This document shows, piece after piece, positions 29,975-41,439 of a stretch of DNA of 64,000 bases; position 1 is the first letter of the stretch; every line of letters starts with the position of its first letter. The notes beneath the pieces were generated by a model. That model was not told the origin of the DNA, did not search any database, and saw only the letters and a program-made list of their open reading frames with translations. The translations under genes and the position numbers were made by a program. Origin of the DNA: Aselliscus stoliczkanus (taxonomy: Eukaryota; Chordata; Mammalia; Chiroptera; Hipposideridae); contig CM066732.1 of assembly GCA_033961575.1 (NCBI GenBank), forward strand, positions 52,481,001 through 52,545,000. The letters run 5' to 3'.

Positions 29975-31630
29975 CAGCAAAGTGGTTAGGTGACAGCAAG
30001 GGGGTTTTTGACAAAAGGAGGACGGAGGGACAATTTCAGAGTCTGGGCTGTGCCCTGGAAGGGTGAGCCTGCCGAGCAAGCCAGTATACCAAATGTGGGT
30101 TTCCTGGGGACATGTGGTCCTATTTGTAGACAGGGAAAGGCAGAGAGAAGTGGGCCAATCCCTGTGCGAAGGCTTTGGCACTAGGCCATGAACTAGTCTC
30201 CCATGGAGGTAAGACAGGTGCCCGGCCTGCAGTGTCCCATCGTCCCAGTCACCAAAGCACCCAGTCTCTGCCTCGATGGCCTAAAGGACATCCAGCTGTA
30301 GCATCCTGTGCAGCTGCCTCCAAAGCCTGTGCCACAAATGTTGATCTGCTCCCTGGGTCTGTTATTAAAATTCCAGGCCCAACACTGGGGACTAGCCTTG
30401 TCACTTACATTTTGGACATTGTGACTCCCTGTATTTTCAAAGCCACAGCACTGCCTCCGCAGAGGTTATGTAAAGAGACACTTACTTTGTTAAAAGGCCT
30501 CTGACAGAGACACATCATTATCCACGATCGGCTTAACAAAGGCTTAATAAAGACAACAATAAGATATTAACTCATTTGGCTCATGTTTGAGAACCTGACA
30601 AATCTGAGATGCAGAGCTTTTTTTTCAGCATCAGTGATGGATCAAACCTGTTTGCACTGGGAACTGGCTAATACCCAGAAATTTCTGATGACCCAGAAAT
30701 TGTGAGCTGAAGCCAAGATGACACTAAACCTGTCTGTACTCATGACCCACCTCCCCCCCACAATGCTCGCCGCCACCCAAGCCAGGCCCTTCAGATGCTG
30801 GGCCTTGTTGCACGGAGCCGGGAGCCTGTTTCATTCCCCTTACAGAGTAACTTACTGTTCTCATCCATTTATTTTAAGCAAATTATTCAGCCAAGTTGAC
30901 AAGCATGAAAAACACATGACCTAGCCTGGGCTTTTCAAACGAGATTTTTTTTCCTAAATATGATGCAACATGCTCTGATCTCTCACTGTATTTTTATCAA
31001 ATGTTCCATGCCAGCTCTAAAAGGATGCCGTCCACTCTGCTGGTTATGGCTGATTTCTTTGACTCTACTGATTGGCCTGCAATAAAAAATTCCTCCTTGC
31101 AGAAGCTCTGAAGGATACCCAAAGGAGCCTCTGGGAGTCTGGAACAGAGTGACGGGGTGGAGTGGATTAGGAATGCAGAAAGTCCACCCAGGGCAGTGCC
31201 ATTTTAGTGGAATTGGGAGTGAAGAGGGGTGAGCCAAACAAGGCTCCTGGAGAGCAGGCCTCTCCATCTCCCTCTCTGTGCTTCGAGCTGCCGCAAGTTA
31301 CCGCCTTGACAGACTGTGTGACAGGAAGGCCAGCTCACCCCATGAGCAGAGAGGAGTGAAAAGATCTACAAGGGAGGGTCCTGGGGTGAGGGCTCCGTCC
31401 TCTCTGTAGGGAGCACTCAGGGTATGGGCAGCAGGAAGCACCGTGTCGCATTTATTTCACATCCCCAGAATCTAGCCCAGAGTCTTGCGCCAATTAACTC
31501 ACAATGGTTAGTTGAGTAAGAAAATGAATGGTGAATGGCAGTAAAAGGGCTGAGAAGAATACAACTAGCCAGCCAAAAAGTCACAGACGAGTGGTCCTTG
31601 GCATGCAGGACACATCACACTTTACTTCTT
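29975..31630. other. Single-copy noncoding DNA
   Basis: No gene is recognised over about 1.6 kb. One splice-like pair occurs (acceptor TATTTGTAG at about 30129, donor GGAG-GTAAGA at 30207-30208, a 78-bp open stretch between), but it matches no protein. A GGTTATG-type AT-rich block at 30360-30600 has TTTGGACATTGTGACTCCCT and a CGGCTTAACAAAGGC hairpin-like part. A weak L2-like tail lies near 31440-31530 (AGAATCTAGCCCAGAGTCTT). Confidence 0.35.
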
Positions 31631-31634
31631 GATA

Positions 31635-31790
31635 ATTATTAACTACGATTCATTAAGCACTTATTATGCTCAGTGCATTCTTTCAGCACTATGGTAAGCA
31701 ATTTACATGTATTACCTCTTTTAATCCCCCCAAAGCGCTTTGAGAGAGGTATTATTTCCTCGCTACCCACAAAGATATTAAGTCGCACTG
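31635..31790 (-). mobile_element. MIR SINE, 3' half
   Basis: Inverted MIR: TCATTAAGCACTTATTATGC, GCACTATGGTAAGCAATTTA, CATGTATTACCTCTTTTAAT and AGAGAGGTATTATTTCC. Confidence 0.75.
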
Positions 31791-31924
31791 ATCCAACACG
31801 CTAATCCACCTCATTTATAAGTGATGTAGGGAATGACAGAGGATAGAAGCTGGGGCATCTCAGTATCCTGCCTCCACCATGACTCCATCACACTACTGAG
31901 GTCTTAGGAGAAATTGCTTCTAAC

Positions 31925-32040
31925 GCCTCCACTGTCCATTTATCCATTCATTCAAATCTATGTCTAAAGCACCTACCATGTGCCAGGCACTGTACCAGAG
32001 ATATGTCAATAAACAAAACAGATAAAAGATTCCATAACTG
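31925..32040 (-). mobile_element. L2 LINE tail
   Basis: Inverted L2 end: TTATCCATTCATTCAAATCT, CACCTACCATGTGCCAGGCA and AAACAAAACAGATAAAAG. Confidence 0.7.
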
Positions 32041-32044
32041 CTGG

Positions 32045-33130
32045 AGGGAATCCTTGGCACATGGAACAAGACGAATACAGCAGAGAGACTGGCTTCTGGC
32101 TTCTGCTCGACCCCCCACCCCCACCCCGCATCCATGGCCCAGGATCTCTAAAACATATGGACATTCTTTCAACCAGCAGGACATGGCAGGGGGACAAGTG
32201 GGTAAGGGGTGCAATGACAAGCACTGAACACAAATATAATAAGACAAAAAGCAAAGCCCTAGCCAGAGCCAGGGCTGCTGGCCTTTGTCCACAGAGCGTC
32301 AGGATAGAGGCCAGCCTCCTCTGTGGCCAGCTTGGTGGCCAGACCCTAAGCTGGGTTCCAGAACGACTCCGACTCAAAGCCCCCCACTGCCTGCATACAC
32401 CTCCAGCCTGAAGCGCCCCTTTGGTTCATCCTTCAGTCGCTTTCAGTCCCAAGCCTCCTCCCGGGATAACCATCGGCCCTCCCTCTCCCGACTGGCGTCT
32501 TCCCTGTGTTGCCATTAGATGCCGCTCCCAGCTCTCCTTTGGGTTGTGATGGCGAGAAAAGGAAGGCGTCTTCCTCTTGGGGCAGAGAAAGAAAGTGCTG
32601 TCTACCTGACAAAACGCAGCTCTCTTGAAGAGAGAGGACATCGGGATGGAACCGTGGCCAGCAGCTCTCCCCTTAGGCATCGCTGCAGTTCTGAGTAAGA
32701 GGCTCTTTGTGGAGGCCGGGGAAACCCCTTGCTTTCTGCCAAGCCAGAGGCATGGGGTGTATTCTCATCGTATCAGGTGTGTGTCCCCTCACTGAGGACA
32801 GCACACCTCGCTCTGGAGAAGGAAAACATAGCCATATGCCAGTTCCTCCCATCAGTGTCCAGGCTGCCTCCACTCCCTTGGTCTGTAAATCTCCAGCAAT
32901 TTGAGGTGCCTGATCCTGTAGTGACCCTATAATGTGTCGTGGTCCCCTGCTTGGTGGATGATGCTGGGTGTGTTACTAAAGCATTCGGGCATCATTTCAC
33001 TGTCTGTCAAATGGGAATAGTAATACTCACCTCATTCAAGTTCTATGTGCAAATCTCTTCCCACCATTCCTTGGAGGCATGAACTTGGAGGTTCTCAACC
33101 CTGGCTGCTCATCAGAATCACCTAGGGGGC
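32045..33130. other. Noncoding DNA, no feature recognised
   Basis: Several overlapping 60-123-codon frames on both strands at 31948-32520 have no family resemblance. No RNA gene or clear repeat is seen. Confidence 0.35.
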
Positions 33131-33132
33131 TT

Positions 33133-33256
33133 TTTCTTTCTTTCTTTCTTTCTTTTTTTTTTTTGAGGGCAGTGTCACTGGCCCTCATATGTGGGACTGA
33201 ACCGGGGCCACTGGCTTCCCAAGCCAGCGCTTAACTGGCGCCACTCAGCCGGCCCA
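33133..33256 (-). mobile_element. tRNA-headed SINE, short form, inverted
   Basis: Reads as a reverse-complement copy: a T tail with TTTC units, GAGGGCAGTGTCACTGGCCC, TCATATGTGGGACTGAACCG, GGCTTCCCAAGCCAGCGC and GCCACTCAGCCGGCCC. It lacks part of the A-box region (CTTAACTGGCGCC instead of CTTAACCACTGCGCC). The flanks GGGGGCTTTTTC and GGGAGCTTTTTT are a weak target-site duplication. Confidence 0.88.
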
Positions 33257-33259
33257 AAG

Positions 33260-33530
33260 GGAGCTTTTTTAAATGTTGATGTCTGGGCCTCAATTCAGAC
33301 CCATGAAATTGGGGACTCTGGTAATGAGAGCCTGGGCACCAGTACTTTGTAAGATTTCTAGGTGATTCTGAATTGCAGCCAGACAGACAGCCACTTCGCT
33401 AGACAAATGGCAGCTATTAGGGTTGTCGCTGTTGCTGTTTTTAATCCACACGGCCCAGCTGCTAACCCAAAGGGACAAGGCCTCTAAGAAAAAACAGGCT
33501 GGCTTGCACCTGAACATGGCGGCATGTTTG
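33260..33530. other. Noncoding DNA, no feature recognised
   Basis: Short unique stretch with no gene. Confidence 0.35.
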
Positions 33531-33539
33531 TGAGTCTCA

Positions 33540-34330
33540 GCCAAGCTTCTATCGTCTTTCAGAGGGAACTAAATGAACCTCAGAGTCCATCGCCCATGGC
33601 ACAGCTTCTTAGGTAAAAGGCACCTAATCAAACATTTCACAGATAATTGGCAAATTGGCTCTTGATAAGAGGGAAGTAATCTGAATTAAGCACCCGAGTT
33701 AGCAGGGAGAGACGCCTGTGGCTCTGGGCGTGTGTCACATCTGCATAAACGAATCAATCAGCGGGCTCCTTCCCGGTGACCCTGCAGCACCGCTCTGCTC
33801 TGCGTCTGAGATCAGAGATGTGGGCGTCCAGGGAGGGGAGCCCATTTGGCAAAGCTGAATTCCAAAGCCAGCGCTGTCTGATCTGGCATCACAGGAGTGT
33901 GAACCTTGGCGCACACAAACCCACAAGGCAAATGCCAGGGTGTCTCCAGGGAACCAGACAGGCCCGTGCTCCATTCGTGGTCGGATTGGAGCAAGTTGCC
34001 CATTTTGTAACAATGCTGCCTTGTGGTGGGATTTATGACATCAAGGCAATTGTTTTTTAAAAAAAAGGCCAGGAACTAAAACAGGGACAACCTGCTTTCT
34101 TTGTGTCCCTTTACCTCTGACTTGGAGTCAGAGCTCTCACTATTTCATTAGCAGGTCTGAGTCCCTCTACAGCTACTGGGTTCATGAGCTTTTGATTTAA
34201 GCTGCAATTAAAAGCCCCAATCACAGAAATACATTTTCAGAAGATAATTGGGTGCATTGTGCCAGCTTGTTGGCCTGTTAGCCGGCTCTAATTGTTGGCC
34301 AGTAAATTAAAAGTAAGTGTAAGTAAATAG
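33540..34330. promoter_or_regulatory. Candidate conserved regulatory block
   Basis: An unusual stretch not resembling any repeat. At 33600-33690 (CCTAATCAAACATTTCACAG, ATAATTGGCAAATTGGCTC) and 34190-34330 (GCAATTAAAAGCCCCAATCA, GAAGATAATTGGGTGCATTG, CTCTAATTGTTGGCCAGTAA) there are several CAATTA, TAATTG and CCAAT-like sites in an AT-rich but structured sequence. The style is that of conserved enhancers; conservation is not testable here. Confidence 0.35.
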
Positions 34331-34334
34331 TTCA

Positions 34335-35875
34335 TCCAAAGACACATCCAAGAGAAGGAAATGGGGTTCCCCATTGATCAAGGACTCTGCCCTCTGCCTT
34401 GATGGGGATCTTGCCTTCGCCCAGAATCACAAACCCATCACTGGTCTAAAAGATGCAGGGGGTGGCAGGGCTTTCCCATGGCTCTGCATACATTAGAATG
34501 AAGAGCTCTTGAGGGAATGGCTTTCTAGCTTGCTTTTTTCCTTTCACACCCTGCCTCTTTCTTTCTTTTCCTTTGCAGTGAAGCCTCCAAGTGAATCATA
34601 AGGTCTTTATATTTTTCTCTTTCTCTCCACCCTCCCCTCATAGAAACCCATAGTAATAACTTAATATAAAGAATATGTCTTTTCGTTATTTTTTTTTTCC
34701 TGAAAAGATGGCAGGGAAGTCAAAATATAGACTAGATTGGCTCTGCAGGTTATGAGTTCCCCCTCATTGGAGGAGAGAAGGTGGGTGGTACCTTGGAAAT
34801 AGAGAAATTCCTAGCATTGGATGGGAGGGGGCTACAATATATCAGAGGAGGGTGACTGATCTCTCCTATTCCTCTAGCACTCTGTACCCTGGCTTTGGGA
34901 GGAAAGCTCCCCTATCACCTCTCAGCCTATGGAGACTGGGGGTCATGATCAACCCTGTGAGCTTGCAAATGCTCACTCGTCTCTCCCCATGGGAAGAGCA
35001 TGGCGTCCAGCCCCACGGCACTGTTAGCCGTGTGACTGGCTTTGGCCACTAGACTAGACGTGGCCATGACACACCTGAGCCCGGGGGCCAGCCCAGCTTC
35101 CCACTCTCCCCTCCTGCCTCAGAAGCCGTCTTGCACACAGGGACTGTCCCTGCAACCTGAGTGAGAAGACACAGGGTGGGGGTGCAGCGGGGCCCAGCGG
35201 AGTCACAGCAGCTGCAGCGACTGTTTAACAGGAGAGGGAAATACGCAGAACCAGCGGGACGTGGGACGTCTCCTCCTGGGTCTGGGACAGAAAGAGGAGC
35301 GTGTCCCACGGCTGGGCAGCTGGGATTGAGGAAGATGGCGGGGCTGCCTCTTTTTTGACACCACGAAACTAGAAATTAAGGCCCCAAAGTGAAGGAAAAG
35401 CAGGCTGAGGCACAGAGAAGACAGGCCTTGTGGCCCTATGTGGTCCAAGCGTGTCGAAAACCTCCTCCTCGGGACATTTCAGGCATGACAGCCAGGCTCC
35501 TCTTTGTTCTGACCTATTTGCATTGGGGTTTCTATCATCACAACCAAAAGAATTCTCATGGACACAGATTCCAAGGCTGAGGTGCTTATTCTCTCAGGCC
35601 TTCTCCGTTGTCTCCTCAGGAGACAAAGGGGCCCAGATGTCAGGAGCAGAGGTGCCAGAAAAACTCCGAAGGACGGAGTTCGCCAAGCCTTCAGATTGGT
35701 CCTGCCTTTTAGTTTTCCACCAACCCACAGTCTCAGGAATGGATTCCAGAAGACTGAGCAGCGGAAAAGTCTTTTAGAAAATTCCAAGGGCAATTTGATA
35801 TTTCCCCTGGAGCCTTGGAGCTACAGTCTGAAGCCTCTCCCCAGCCCAAATCATCAATCATCATAGCAACTAACA
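34335..35875. other. Single-copy noncoding DNA
   Basis: A long GC-moderate stretch with several overlapping frames of 60-115 codons and no recognisable domain. Minus-strand frames around 35049-35309 and 35203-35448 overlap plus-strand frames, as expected by chance in stop-poor DNA. The TTTCCTTT-rich run near 34530-34620 is low complexity. No gene supported. Confidence 0.35.
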
Positions 35876-35879
35876 TCGG

Positions 35880-36170
35880 CCAGTGAGAGCCTCGGCTAGG
35901 CCCGTGCTAGACTTTTATTTCTAAAAGCATCAATGACAATTTGATTTAGATGATTAATTTCTTTACCGATAGCCATTTCTTCCTGATATAAGTCAGAAAC
36001 TAAATAATACAAACTGACTAAAATACCTCTGCAGAATCAATAAAACATCCTCAACAGATAATTATAGCATTAATACACTTATTCTCTGGTTGGCGCATCA
36101 ATCATAGTTAATCGGGTAAGTTGAAATGATTTTAATTAAACAGCATTTGGGTGCTGTTGCCCTGAGCCAT
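35880..36170. promoter_or_regulatory. Candidate conserved enhancer, PBX- and homeobox-site-rich
   Basis: AT-rich 290-bp block unlike any repeat. It contains ATCAATCA at 36098-36105 (reverse of TGATTGAT, a PBX-type site), the palindrome TTTAATTAAA at 36131-36140, AGATGATTAATTTC near 35947, and CATAGTTAATCGGG. The pattern and length resemble developmental enhancers. It is not shown to be conserved here. Confidence 0.45.
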
Positions 36171-36268
36171 AAAATGCTGAAGCATATGGGCCCTATGAGC
36201 TACCAGGCCCGGGGTTTGCACATCCAGGGTTTGCTGGAACCCCAGGGATCTGTAGAAGGGTGCTGGGG

Positions 36269-36282
36269 CCACTAGAGGGAGC
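36269..36282 (+). promoter_or_regulatory. Candidate CTCF binding site
   Basis: CCACTAGAGGGAGC fits the CTCF core pattern CCASYAGRKGGCRS at 13 of 14 positions; the only mismatch is A in place of C at position 12. It lies in a short GC-rich patch ending GCGCTGGGGGGCGCGGGC, about 130 bp after the candidate enhancer at 35880-36170. Confidence 0.5.
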
Positions 36283-36439
36283 GCTGGGGGGCGCGGGCAG
36301 CTGAATGTCAGCAGCCCCAGAATTTCCAGCCTCGTTACAAACAGAACACCTCAGAATAAGCATTTATTTTTTAAATGGTTTAGGTTGCAATAGGAATACG
36401 AAGAGGAGAAAGAAGGGAGCAAATAAAAGAACAGACGGA

Positions 36440-36625
36440 CAAGAGCATATGTTTAAAAAGCACTGATCTAATCCAACCTCCTCAGTTTTCCAGTGGGGAA
36501 ACCGAGGCTCAGAAAGTGGGAGAGATTTGCCCATTGTCACACAGATGCTCTACAACAGAGGCTGTATTGAAGCCCAGATGCTCTGACTCACAACCCGATG
36601 TGCTTCCCACTTCATCAGCTTTATA
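36440..36625 (-). mobile_element. MIR or related ancient SINE
   Basis: Inverted MIR-like order: ATCCAACCTCCTCAGTTTTC, CAGTGGGGAAACCGAGGCTC, GAGATTTGCCCATTGTCACA, CAGAGGCTGTATTGAAGCC. Diverged. Confidence 0.65.
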
Positions 36626-36629
36626 CGCT

Positions 36630-37020
36630 TTAGATTTTAGAAATGAGGGATTTAGTTCATGGCGGCAAGGAGAACATGGGGCCATTTGCCCAAAAATATC
36701 AGGAAGGATTCCTGCCCTTGGTCCCTCCTACTGACTGGCCACATGAGCTACGCCTAGGCCTCACCCTGGTTCAGGCTCCATGTGACGTAGGGGCCAAGCC
36801 CCACAATTCTTGGTGGGGAAGATCCAGCCTGAGCTGGTGACTGATTTTGCTGTTAGCTGTATTTCATTCGTTGATGTACCACTTACAACACTTGAAACAC
36901 TATACTGGAAACTCAAAAATTGTGGGAAAATACAGGACAGTAGCCATGGCCTCATAGTCAGGGAAGGAAGGTCAAAGCAATAGACCAATCATCACAACAC
37001 AGGCTTCAACTGGTTCTCTT
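36630..37020. other. Noncoding DNA, no feature recognised
   Basis: No gene or repeat recognised. Confidence 0.35.
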
Positions 37021-37024
37021 CCCT

Positions 37025-37145
37025 GTCACATGGTGAGCTCCATGAGGCAGGGACAGCATCTGTCATTCACTGTATATCTCCTATCTCCACCACCTTACGT
37101 CACACGAGGCACACAGTAGATGTTCAATAACTATTTGTTGGATAT
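37025..37145 (+). mobile_element. L2 LINE tail
   Basis: GGTGAGCTCCATGAGGCAGG, then GACAGCATCTGTCATTCACT, ACACGAGGCACACAGTAGAT and GTTCAATAACTATTTGTTGG: the standard L2 3' end. Confidence 0.9.
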
Positions 37146-37164
37146 TTTAAAATAGCACTAAAAA

Positions 37165-37335
37165 GAGTTAACATTTATACCATGTACTGGGCTCTATAAA
37201 AATCAACATATAATAAAATATTCAATCATTACCACAACATATGAAGTGATTATATTATTAATCCCAGTTTCCAGCTAAGGCACAGAAGGATTAAGAATAT
37301 TGCTCAAGATCACACAGTCAATAAATGCCATTTAA
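37165..37335 (-). mobile_element. MIR SINE
   Basis: Inverted MIR: ACATTTATACCATGTACTGG, ATATTATTAATCCCAGTTTC and CACAGAAGGATTAAGAATAT followed by GATCACACAGTCA. Confidence 0.75.
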
Positions 37336-37399
37336 CTCTAAGCCTTTTTTCAAAGGTTTTACCCTTAACCATATTGTTAATACACCAAAAATGTCCTCG

Positions 37400-37700
37400 G
37401 AGGTTAAAGAGAAAATGAGCACTTCCAGAAAGAGATGGAGAGCTTCATGGAAGAGGTGGGAACTCATCTATGCACAAACCAACGGACAGAACCTGGACTT
37501 GAGATGAAGACGGGCATTCCAAGGACAGGGACAGAGCAAGTAAAACCTGGGGAGGGGAGGCCATGGGCGCATATGAAAGGCCAATTCAATTTGACTGGAG
37601 AGTGTTCTGTATAAAGGAAGCACAATCGGGAAGGTGGTCAGAGAGAAGCATCAGGGCCAGGTACACAGAAGCAATCAAAAGCTATTGAACTTAATTAGAG
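37400..37700 (-). mobile_element. L2 LINE fragment, diverged
   Basis: GAGATGAAGACGGGCATTCC, AGAGCAAGTAAAACCTGG and a GGAGAGTGTTCTGTATAAAGG segment follow the inverted L2 3' coding order. The limits are uncertain. Confidence 0.45.
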
Positions 37701-37704
37701 CTCA

Positions 37705-38685
37705 GTTTGGGGCAGGCTTTTGTGTCAGGCCTACCTTAGAGGTCAGAGGTGGGCAATGGGGTGGCAGAGGAAGACAAACAATTTAAAGATCTAGCCCAGG
37801 CCTCCATGACAAATGGACCAGAATTGGAGGCAGGACCCAGGTCCTGGACATCATAACACAGAGGATGCCATTAGTCAAGCAAGTAGCCTGGTCAGTTTCA
37901 CTCCTATTGACCCAGCCTGGCTCTCTTGGCTTAAAGGCACCTGAGATTCAGCTGTAATAATGCACCCAGTGGCTGCCTTTCCATCACTGTGCAGAAACAG
38001 CTTCTCCATGCTATGTCCATAAACCCAGAGGTTGGTTCTGTTGACAATACCTCTGGTCTCAAAGGATCCACATTTTTCAGGTTCCGATATAAACATGGAC
38101 TCAGACACCTGGAGCCCTTAGAAGTCTCCTCAATTGAAAATCCATAAATTCTTTAAACTCTTAGAACCCTACTAGAGAAAGTACACAGCTTCTATTTTAG
38201 AAAGTGAGACCATCCACACTGTAAAATAACCTTTGACTTTGTGCAAAAGTGTCATTGCAATCACTGTTAAAATCATCGCTAGCTGTGCCTCTTATTGTGG
38301 AGACCTGAAATCCATGACTGTATTTAGCAGTCCTGGTCACGATACTCACTCCATCGACCTTGACTTTGGACTACACCCAGGAATGCCAAAGGCCTGCCAG
38401 TGTCGCAATTGCCTCCAACTAGCGCAGTACTGGGGGAGTGTTTAGGAATGAGCAAATGGAGCTGGAATGAAGGCCTCTTTGAGATAACTTTGGGATCAAT
38501 GGCTATCAGGTTTGAAGAAAACCGTGAAGGGATATAAACTTCAGCTGACTTCTCTCTCTCAAGCTCCAGGCTCACTGGATTATTGAAGGTCTACAATACC
38601 CTTCTATTGATTGATTGCATTGAGGGCCTTGCTTCCTCCTCCTCCTTGTATTGATAACCTGTGCAATATGACTTTAAAGCGCTTC
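37705..38685. other. Noncoding DNA, no feature recognised
   Basis: About 1 kb without a gene or confident repeat. Frames up to 83 codons have no family resemblance. Confidence 0.35.
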
Positions 38686-38689
38686 CCAT

Positions 38690-39255
38690 TAAGACGTAAG
38701 GTCTGTTTCTTTACCCCTTAAATATGGGTTGGCCTTGTGACCAAGACAAGCCTAGGGTAACACCAATAAGGTGTCTAGGGCTCAAAATTTAAGGAGGCAT
38801 TTACTCCCAGGGTCATACAAATATAAGGTCATCACCTGAGAATGAGGGCCTCTTTAACTTTTGTGCCCTAGGTGGCTTGCTTCCCTCACCCTAGTTCTAG
38901 TCCTGCTTGAGACTTGCTTTGGCCAATAGAGTGTGAGAGATGTGACATTGTGCCAGTTCTGAGTCTTGGCCTCTACTTGGAACCTGTCACTGCCATTGGA
39001 GCAAGCCAGGGCTAGCCTGCTGGAGCATGGGACACCACGTGAAGGAAAGACACTCTGTCCCAACTGCGGTCATTCTGGACCCGCCATCCCCCAAATGACC
39101 TACCAGCTGATCATCTAAGCAAGTCCATCTAAGATCAGCCAAGCCCAGCTCAGCACAACTACCAATGGACCTACAGACTCATGAGAAATAATAAATGATC
39201 ATTGCTTTAAGATGTTTGGGAGTGGTTTGCTATTCAGTGGTCGATAGCTAATGTA
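38690..39255 (+). mobile_element. LTR-like repeat (MaLR-type by resemblance)
   Basis: Order of landmarks: GACTTGCTTTGGCCAATAGA, GTGTGAGAGATGTGACATTG, CTAGCCTGCTGGAGCATGGG, CATCTAAGATCAGCCAAGCC, AATAATAAATGATCATTGC and ATTCAGTGGTCGATAGCTAA. This is the same family type as 12560-13015. The A-rich poly(A) site near 39190 fits an LTR R region. Confidence 0.65.
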
Positions 39256-39326
39256 TCGTCTTATCTTTCCCTTCACTACACATAGATGTTCTCTTCTCCT
39301 AAAGAACCTGTTAAAAGTTAATACAG

Positions 39327-39757
39327 AGGCCTGGCCGAGTGGCGCGTTGGTTAAGAGCTGGCTTGGGACGCCAGCGGCCCCAGTTCAGATCCCACATATG
39401 AGGGCCTCTACAGCTAAGATGGTGAACAACAGCTCCACCTGGAGCTGGGCTGCTGTGAGTCCCCGGGACGGCATAGCTGCAGTGGGCTGCCATAGGCTAC
39501 AGTGAGTGGCTAGCAGCGTGAGAGGCTGGCAGCCAGCGTGAGCTGCCAAGAGCCGCTGTGAGCGACCATTCAGAGGGCAGCGACCAATCTGCCTCACCCA
39601 GGAAGAGTGCAATGACGATACCAACACAGGTCAATGAAGCAACATCCTCCACAACTAGACTGAAGAACAAAAGGACAGCAACTTGTCTGTTCCCCTTCCC
39701 TGATTCCCCAACGCTGTTCCCCTCCCCCAATTCCCCAATAAAATCTTTAATAGAAAA
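39327..39757 (+). mobile_element. tRNA-headed SINE, long form
   Basis: Head GGCCTGGCCGAGTGGCGCG, CACATATGAGGGCC, long body with GAGAGGCTGGCAGCCAGCGT, CACAACTAGACTGAAGAAC and CCCCAATAAAATCTTT, and a short A tail. Flanks AAAGTTAATACAGA and AAAGTCAATATAGA are a slightly diverged target-site duplication. The block CCAGTGACACTGCCCTC between head and body is deleted in this copy. Confidence 0.9.
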
Positions 39758-39759
39758 AA

Positions 39760-40785
39760 GTCAATATAGAAATGACTCTGGACTCAATGGTATGCATCAA
39801 CATAGGTTTAGAGGAGACTCAAGTTTCCAGGATGTAAAGTGAAGACAATTCTGGTTCTAAGTCGGCCAGGAATCTTGAACAAATCTTCCATCTCTGGGAC
39901 TTGAGACCGTCTTCTTAAAAATGAGCGGTTTGCCCCAGAGCAGCCACAGCTGCATTTCTTTACATTATGTCAGCTCCAGTTTCCTGTGGATGGCTGCCCA
40001 GCATACACAGATGAAGACGTCTGAGGCTCAACAGGAAAGAATGCTATTATTAATTGGTGATCTCTGCCACCACCGAGGAGACGGAGGAAAGGGGAGATGA
40101 GACAGGGGAGCAGCGCACAGGCCCACAGTTGTCATGACTAGTCTAGGTCCCCCTAAGGATCTTTCAGCGCTGCGAGTCACTCACATTCCCTGTTTAGAGG
40201 GGTTCACCCTGCCAAACCAATGAAGCTCTGAAAACCTCTTGCTACCATGGACAGCTCTTCCCTTATTTCTGGCCTTCTGCCCTTCAGCCCAGATCCAGCA
40301 GCTCCAGTGAGTTGTAAACATAAGGATGCAAAACCTGGGACAGGTAGCTGTGCTGCCGTCCTGAAATGGTAGACAACGTATAGGCACTGGACAGCTTCTC
40401 ACCAGCGTGACTCTGCCCACACAGGGGGCCTGGTTGACTTGTCTTTAGAACTGGAAGGTATAGTGCGAAGCAGAAAAACAGCTCTGATTGCTGTATGTTC
40501 AAATTTGGGGGCCTCATTTTTACTATCTTTACAGAAATGTACTCTCAAGAACGCCTCTTTTCTGTGAAGCACAGAACATTCACATTATGAGGTCACAGGA
40601 AGGGCCCTTGGGGTAAGGACCCTGCCCAGAACTGACGTCCTCACATCAGCATCACCATGTCCCTTACTACCCATCCACTGGCCTGCTGGACGGTGAATTT
40701 CCACTTGTGCAAAACTCAAGGCTTCAGGTCTTGCTGTCCTCATTCAGAGGACAGAGACAGCTAAGGTTAAAAATAGCTCTTTGCA
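39760..40785. other. Noncoding DNA, no feature recognised
   Basis: No gene or confident repeat in about 1 kb. Frames of 60-79 codons match nothing known to me. Confidence 0.35.
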
Positions 40786-40789
40786 TATG

Positions 40790-40975
40790 GAAATCACTTC
40801 ACAGCTTACAAATTGCTTTCACAACCTTAATTTCATTTGATCCTCAAAACAGCCCTGCGATAGAAAACTGAGGTCCAGACAGGTTAGTTGCTGAGTCTAA
40901 GGGCAAGCAGGAGGTGGGAGGAAGAGTTGGGACCAGAACACAGGCCTGCTCGTTACGATCCCGTTCTCTTTGCAC
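40790..40975 (-). mobile_element. MIR SINE
   Basis: Inverted MIR: CAGCTTACAAATTGCTTTCA, CATTTGATCCTCAAAACAGC, CGATAGAAAACTGAGGTCCA and GACAGGTTAGTTGCTGAGTC. Confidence 0.78.
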
Positions 40976-40979
40976 AGCC

Positions 40980-41185
40980 CGTAACCGCCTGGTCTGCCGC
41001 CACCCACCGTGGCCACCACCAACAGCACCAGCACTCAGCACCCACTCTACCTCAACAGCCAGCAGGACACATCCGTCAGCTCCCAGAGCTCTGGGCCACC
41101 CATCTCCACCACTCGTCAAGCCCGAGCTGCCTAAATCTCCCCGCAGAGGGTCTGGCTAAAGCTCTTTCCACACAGGGAGACAGGG
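40980..41185. other. GC-rich noncoding DNA, no feature recognised
   Basis: Histidine-, serine- and proline-rich frames are compositional. No gene supported. Confidence 0.35.
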
Positions 41186-41189
41186 TAGT

Positions 41190-41435
41190 GCAGCTGTGTG
41201 AGCATCTCCTTTGGAGCCAGCCACGAACCGGGGCTCTGCCACCTCCTAACGGAGGACGTGGTCAAGCCACTTAAGTTCTCTAACTCAAAGTGTTCTTTTC
41301 TTTAAAACGGGAACAAGAATATTAGTACCCACATCGTAAGGTTTCTGAGAAGAACAAATAAAGCAGTACACCCATGAAGAACCTAAGGAGCTGGAAGGGG
41401 TGTAACACAGTGCCCGACACATTGTGAATTCAACA
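41190..41435 (+). mobile_element. MIR SINE
   Basis: GGAGCCAGCCACGAACCGGG, GACGTGGTCAAGCCACTTAA, GTTCTCTAACTCAAAGTGTT and CACATCGTAAGGTTTCTGAG, ending AACACAGTGCCCGACACATT. A nearly full-length MIR. Confidence 0.82.
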
Positions 41436-41439
41436 ATGG

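Noticed and set aside
30130..30207. Possible 78-bp exon with TATTTGTAG acceptor and GTAAGA donor
   Set aside because: One open frame matches no protein, and such pairs occur by chance in this much DNA.
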